Shown: positions 7,726-10,549 of the stretch, one piece after another | Layout: each line of letters starts with the position of its first letter | How positions within the stretch are numbered: the stretch's first letter is position 1 | NCBI GenBank assembly: GCA_001804045.1 | Contig: MHFD01000021.1 | Location: forward strand, 61,468 to 72,016 | DNA: 10,549 nucleotides | Direction: 5' to 3' | DNA from: Omnitrophica bacterium RBG_13_46_9 | GTDB lineage: Bacteria; Omnitrophota; Gorgyraeia; JABMRN01; RBG-13-46-9 | Translations under genes and position numbers: made by a program | The notes under the pieces: generated by a model | Database searches by the model: none | What the model saw: the letters and a program-made list of their open reading frames with translations, nothing else | What the model was told of the DNA's origin: nothing

Positions 7726-8346
7726 ATGGCGGAAACAGAAAATAAGGCTTTTGAACTGAAGGTCGGAATCTTTATAGCGATAGGAATACTTATATTCTTT
7801 ATAATAGTGTTTTCCATAGGAGATGTGTACCTCATACGAAAGGGGTATTACATAAGCATTATCTTCAACTTCGCTAACGGGATTACAGAGAGCGCCCCGG
7901 TCAGATTGGCCGGTGTCAACGTTGGCCAGACTGAGAAAATCGATATATTCTTTGACGAGGGAGAAAAGAAAACGAAGATAAGGTTGACGGCCTGGATAAA
8001 CAATGAGAATATAAAGATCACAAGGGATTCGATGGCCATTATCAATACCCTTGGCCTTTTGGGGGAAAAGTACCTGGAGATTTTTCCCGGTTCCAAGACA
8101 GACGACTTTCTCAGAAGCGGCGACGCGATCATAGGTCACGACTCTATCCCTACCGAACTCCTGGCCGAGAAAGTGGATGCGCTGGCCGATTCGGCAAATA
8201 TTGTCATGGGTCGGTTGAGAGACGGAAAGGGGACTATAGGTAAATTACTGGTAGAAGAGAAAATTTATAATGACCTGGAGGCTTTTGTTGAGGACATCAA
8301 GAAGAACCCCTGGAAATTATTGCATAAGCCAAGAGCGGAAAAATGA
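7726..8346 (+). CDS. mlaD: MlaD, single-MCE-domain lipid-transport protein
   Basis: The 206-residue protein has an N-terminal transmembrane helix at about 13-35, followed by one MCE domain (about 38-121) with the characteristic 'ngi.esApVrlaGVnVGqteki' stretch (51-72) and LGLLGEKYLEIFPG (109-122). After it comes a helical tail with GKGTIGKLL (167-175) and 'edIKKNPWKLL', common in MCE proteins of diverse diderms. MlaD forms a hexameric ring in the periplasm on top of MlaE and channels phospholipids. It is slightly longer than E. coli MlaD. AAGGAGG (7712-7718) sits seven bases before the ATG, an excellent ribosome site. No MlaC-like periplasmic shuttle follows; instead a possible 33-residue frame overlaps the stop (ATGA), and then comes yacL. 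Confidence 0.94.
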   Translation: MAETENKAFELKVGIFIAIGILIFFIIVFSIGDVYLIRKGYYISIIFNFANGITESAPVRLAGVNVGQTEKIDIFFDEGEKKTKIRLTAWINNENIKITRDSMAIINTLGLLGEKYLEIFPGSKTDDFLRSGDAIIGHDSIPTELLAEKVDALADSANIVMGRLRDGKGTIGKLLVEEKIYNDLEAFVEDIKKNPWKLLHKPRAEK

Positions 8347-8444
8347 GAAAGCGGAAACTGTTGGCGTTGAGGGGGCGTCTAATTTCGCATAGGCTTGTAG
8401 ATTCATATAAATCCAAAGACAGAACCTCAGGCGGTTTCAAGTAA
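8343..8444 (+). CDS. Possible 33-residue basic small protein coupled to mlaD
   Basis: An ATG at 8343 overlaps the mlaD stop as ATGA and opens 33 codons ending with TAA at 8442-8444. The predicted peptide is strongly basic: Arg and Lys make up about a third of it, including an N-terminal MRKRK run, with few acidic residues. A weak purine stretch (AGAGCGG) lies just upstream inside mlaD. The overlap is the same junction type as mcsA-mcsB and is the main support. I recognise no family, and a reading frame this short can occur by chance. Confidence 0.3.
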   Translation: MRKRKLLALRGRLISHRLVDSYKSKDRTSGGFK

Positions 8445-8483
8445 TAGGCAGATTTTTTAGGTAAATCAGGAGGTATATGTAAC

Positions 8484-9506
8484 ATGACAATAGTTTTCAT
8501 AAGGCTGTTTTTCATTATTTTAAGTTCTATTGTGGGATACTATATCGGTTCGGTCATAAGCGTTTTTAGTTTTCAATACGCTTTAGCTGGTGCGGCGATA
8601 GGTTTTTTCGGTTCGTTACTCGTGATCTTACTGGAGGTAAGGCTGAAAAAAATATCTGTCCGGAATTTATCAGTGGCGGTATTCGGGCTTATATTCGGAT
8701 TTTTTATGGCGTGGATATTGACACTCGTAGTGCGCCTGATCCCTATGGACGACAGGGCATACTCCTCCGTTAACATCATATTTATTCTTGTGTTTTGCTA
8801 TCTGGGTATGATAATCGCTATGAGGGGAAAGGACGAGTTCAATCTCATAATACCCTACGTGAGATTTTCGCGCCAGGAACAGAGCGACGAAATAGTGGTG
8901 CTGGATACCAGCATTATCATAGACGGAAGGATTGCCGACATCGCTCATACCAGATTTCTGGAAGGGCGGTTGCTTGTTCCGCGTTTTGTCCTGCGGGAAC
9001 TGCAGCAGATAGCGGATTCGCAAGATAGCCTGAAACGCAATCGCGGAAGACGGGGGCTGGACGTTCTGAACCGCCTTCAGAAGAATTCTCATATCAGCGT
9101 TAAAATTCACGAGGAGGATTTTCCGGAGATCAAGGATGTGGATACCAAGATAATAAAGCTGGCAAAACTCCTGGGCGCAAAAGTTTTCACCACCGATTTT
9201 AACCTGAATAAGATAGCCGAGCTCCAAGGGGTAGGCGTCCTAAATATCAATGACCTGGTCAACGCCTTGAAGCCGGTGGTTTTACCCGGCGAGAATATGA
9301 CGGTAAGGATTACAAGGGAAGGAAAAGAGTACAATCAAGGCGTCGCATATCTGGATGACGGAACAATGGTTGTGGTGGATAACGCTAGACATCTGATCGG
9401 CCAGACTCTGAACGTTATTGTTACAAGTGCCCTGCAGACTTCGGCCGGAAAGATGATTTTCGCTAATAAAATCGAAGAAGACAAGCCCAAAGGAAGGTCG
9501 AGGTAA
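8484..9506 (+). CDS. yacL: YacL-like membrane PIN/TRAM-domain protein
   Basis: The 340-residue protein has four predicted membrane helices at about 5-27, 31-51, 62-86 and 96-114. A PIN nuclease domain (about 136-262) follows, and then a TRAM domain (about 268-332) with the GV.YL.DGTMVVVdnAr.liG pattern. Candidate metal-binding acidic residues of the PIN site are D141 (VVLDTS), E172 (LRELQQIAD), D220 and D238 (TTDFN). This is the full layout of Bacillus YacL, whose function is unclear; PIN domains are generally RNases and TRAM domains bind RNA, so membrane-associated RNA processing is a reasonable guess. AGGAGGT (8468-8474) lies nine bases before the ATG. In Firmicutes yacL also lies downstream of clpC and directly before ispD, and the same neighbour follows here. 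Confidence 0.9.
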   Translation: MTIVFIRLFFIILSSIVGYYIGSVISVFSFQYALAGAAIGFFGSLLVILLEVRLKKISVRNLSVAVFGLIFGFFMAWILTLVVRLIPMDDRAYSSVNIIFILVFCYLGMIIAMRGKDEFNLIIPYVRFSRQEQSDEIVVLDTSIIIDGRIADIAHTRFLEGRLLVPRFVLRELQQIADSQDSLKRNRGRRGLDVLNRLQKNSHISVKIHEEDFPEIKDVDTKIIKLAKLLGAKVFTTDFNLNKIAELQGVGVLNINDLVNALKPVVLPGENMTVRITREGKEYNQGVAYLDDGTMVVVDNARHLIGQTLNVIVTSALQTSAGKMIFANKIEEDKPKGRSR

Positions 9507-9516
9507 TACCAATTCC

Positions 9517-9584
9517 TTAAGTCTCAAGCTTTCCTTCCCAGGAGGTAGATCGGTGAAGCGGCTTGTATCTTGAGACTTGATTTT
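9517..9584 (+). terminator. Long-armed inverted repeat after yacL, possible terminator
   Basis: AAGTCTCAAG (9519-9528) pairs perfectly with CTTGAGACTT (9569-9578), with one more wobble and one A-T pair outside (9517-9518 with 9579-9580), and TTTT follows at 9581-9584. The loop is 40 nt, long for an intrinsic terminator. Both arms show a 7-nt period (AAGTCTC plus AAG; CTTGAGA plus CTTGA), like the other intergenic repeats here. It may end yacL transcription, or it may simply be a repeat in inverted orientation. Confidence 0.45.
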
Positions 9585-9636
9585 GCTTGCCATTGGTCCC
9601 GGGTGTAATCCAAGAACTGATCGATATAGCCTAAAA

Positions 9637-10335
9637 ATGAAAGTAGTGTGTATAGTACCCTCAGCCGGGATAGGCGTAAGATTCAATTCCAGGCAGGATA
9701 AGCCTTTTGTGCGGCTGGGGAAAAAACCGGTGCTGGCGCATACCCTGCGTGTCCTGGATAGGAGCAGGTTTATTGACGGTGTTATTGTCGTGGTTTTGCG
9801 CAATAAATTAGAAAAGTGCCGGAGGCTTATAAAAAAATATAACTTCAAAAAAGTGCAGGGCGTTGTCATAGGAGGAAAAAGACGGTTTGACTCTGTCAGG
9901 AACGGTATTTCAGCGATTAGAGAAGCGGATTTTGTCATGGTACACGACGGGGTAAGGCCCTTTATAGAAGAATATCTGATAAAGAGAGTCATTCTGGCGG
10001 CCAAAAGATATGGTGCCGCGCTTTGCGCCGTGCCGACAAAACCGACGCTAAAACTGGTAAACAGGGATTTCCTTGTAGCAAAGACCCCTGACCGAAAGTC
10101 CTTTTGGGACGCACAGACTCCCCAGGCATTCAGGAATGACCTTATAATGGAGGCATATAGGAGATCTAAGAACAGAGACGCCACAGACGACGCGGCCCTT
10201 ATAGAGAGATTAGGGCATAGGGTTAAAATTGTCAGAGGTTCTGATAGGAACATCAAGATAACGACACCCGAAGATCTGGCCCTGGCTAGGGTTCTTTTGA
10301 ATAGAAGAAGCACGTATGTAGGACGTGGGACGTAG
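9637..10335 (+). CDS. ispD: IspD, 2-C-methyl-D-erythritol 4-phosphate cytidylyltransferase
   Basis: From the ATG at 9637 the protein is 232 residues, normal for IspD. An earlier in-frame TTG at 9577 would start inside the hairpin and is unlikely. Motifs: nucleotide loop VPSAGIGVRF (7-16) with R15, K22 in DKPF, GGKRRFDSVRNG (79-90), VHDGVRPF (102-109) with D104, DAQTPQAF (158-165), ATDDAALIE (182-190) and NIKITTPEDL (205-214) with K207. These match the CTP- and MEP-binding residues of the family. IspD joins CTP with MEP to give CDP-methylerythritol in the non-mevalonate isoprenoid pathway. No clear ribosome site precedes the ATG. The family homology ends near residue 224; the last residues and the TAG stop (10333-10335) lie in a heptamer repeat. 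An ispF, often adjacent, is not within the window. Confidence 0.93.
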   Translation: MKVVCIVPSAGIGVRFNSRQDKPFVRLGKKPVLAHTLRVLDRSRFIDGVIVVVLRNKLEKCRRLIKKYNFKKVQGVVIGGKRRFDSVRNGISAIREADFVMVHDGVRPFIEEYLIKRVILAAKRYGAALCAVPTKPTLKLVNRDFLVAKTPDRKSFWDAQTPQAFRNDLIMEAYRRSKNRDATDDAALIERLGHRVKIVRGSDRNIKITTPEDLALARVLLNRRSTYVGRGT

Positions 10336-10414
10336 GACGTGGGACGATTCGTTATAGCACGTTAGGTGGTAGGGGTACTAACTATTTGCTCGTTACGTAG
10401 GACGTGGGACGTCC
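10315..10414 (+). repeat. GACGTRG heptamer tandem repeats at and after the ispD end
   Basis: Five in-phase heptamers occupy 10315-10349: TATGTAG, GACGTGG, GACGTAG, GACGTGG, GACGATT. Three more occur at 10394-10414: TACGTAG, GACGTGG, GACGTCC. A short relative, GGACGAC then GGACGAT, is at 10513-10526. The ten bases GGACGATTCG appear both at 10342-10351 and 10520-10529, so they bracket the structured tail. Short tandem heptamers (STRRs) are known from cyanobacterial intergenic DNA; whether these are related in origin is unknown. Confidence 0.8.
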
Positions 10415-10419
10415 GCTCC

Positions 10420-10463
10420 CCTGCAGAAATCTGCGTAACAGCCGCATGGCAGATTTCTACAGG
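10420..10463 (+). repeat. Strong hairpin, 15-bp arms with one mismatch
   Basis: CCTGCAGAAATCTGC (10420-10434) pairs with GCAGATTTCTACAGG (10449-10463) in 14 of 15 positions, around a 14-nt loop. No T-run follows. Such a stem resembles dispersed REP-type palindromes more than a terminator. Confidence 0.7.
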
Positions 10464-10469
10464 ACTAGT

Positions 10470-10498
10470 CCCATAAAATTGCTTCGCAATTTTGTGGG
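10470..10498 (+). terminator. 13-bp hairpin with TTC loop; terminator or REP-type palindrome
   Basis: CCCATAAAATTGC (10470-10482) pairs with GCAATTTTGTGGG (10486-10498) with one T-G wobble and a three-base loop. The following bases (GGCCTTT) give only a weak T-run. It may terminate ispD transcription in either direction, since both arms contain A/T tracts. It sits seven bases after the first hairpin, with a perfect palindrome GGACTAGTCC (10462-10471) bridging them. The remainder of the tail to 10549 holds no gene that I can support. Confidence 0.55.
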
Positions 10499-10549
10499 GC
10501 CTTTGGTCGCTCGGACGACGGACGATTCGAAAGATCCAGCTCTAATCGT

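Noticed and set aside
8477..8482. ATGTAA start-stop just before yacL
   Set aside because: The ribosome site is only two bases away, too close for it, and at good spacing for the ATG at 8484.
9282..10313. 343-codon open frame on the minus strand across yacL and ispD
   Set aside because: It is antisense to two genes with clear family motifs, its translation is serine/leucine-rich with no recognisable domain, and it has no independent support.
10336..10549. tRNA gene or CRISPR array in the structured tail
   Set aside because: The hairpins do not fold into a tRNA with the conserved T-loop, and the repeats are too short and lack spacers of uniform length.

Overview
The window is a same-strand (+) run of housekeeping genes from what looks like a diderm bacterium outside the well-studied phyla. 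The MlaE/MlaF/MlaD lipid-transport set and an AsmA/TamB-like protein imply an outer membrane. The McsA-McsB-ClpC arginine-phosphorylation and proteolysis set, followed by a YacL-type PIN/TRAM protein and IspD, recalls the Firmicutes order ctsR-mcsA-mcsB-clpC-radA-disA-yacL-ispD. This mixture, moderate GC and gaps full of small hairpins and short tandem repeats would fit a candidate phylum such as Omnitrophota. That placement is an inference and was not tested.

Layout: (1) 1-192, the C-terminal end of a branched-chain aminotransferase (ilvE), then a hairpin at 197-232. (2) 249-4424, mcsA, mcsB (ATGA overlap) and clpC, with a 163-nt structured gap before clpC. (3) 4464-8346, a 481-residue AsmA/TamB-like protein, then mlaE, mlaF and mlaD. 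Two possible tiny genes flank this block: a 16-codon leader overlapping the mlaE start and a 33-codon reading frame overlapping the mlaD stop. (4) 8484-9506, a YacL-like membrane PIN/TRAM protein. (5) 9637-10335, ispD. (6) 10336-10549, a gene-free tail with heptamer repeats and two strong hairpins.

How the genes may work together: McsA activates the McsB protein-arginine kinase, and phospho-arginine-tagged proteins are taken by ClpC to ClpP. All key motifs for this are present, including the allosteric RDxxRA motif of McsB and an IGF ClpP-docking loop in ClpC. The usual repressor CtsR is not next to them. MlaE (permease), MlaF (ATPase) and MlaD (MCE ring) form an inner-membrane phospholipid transporter. 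No MlaB or MlaC is encoded here, and the AsmA/TamB-like protein just upstream is a plausible periplasmic lipid conduit. IspD makes CDP-methylerythritol in the non-mevalonate isoprenoid pathway.

The most unusual features are the insertion of an outer-membrane lipid-transport block inside an otherwise Firmicutes-like gene neighbourhood, and intergenic short tandem repeats that share a 7-nt period although their unit sequences differ from gap to gap.
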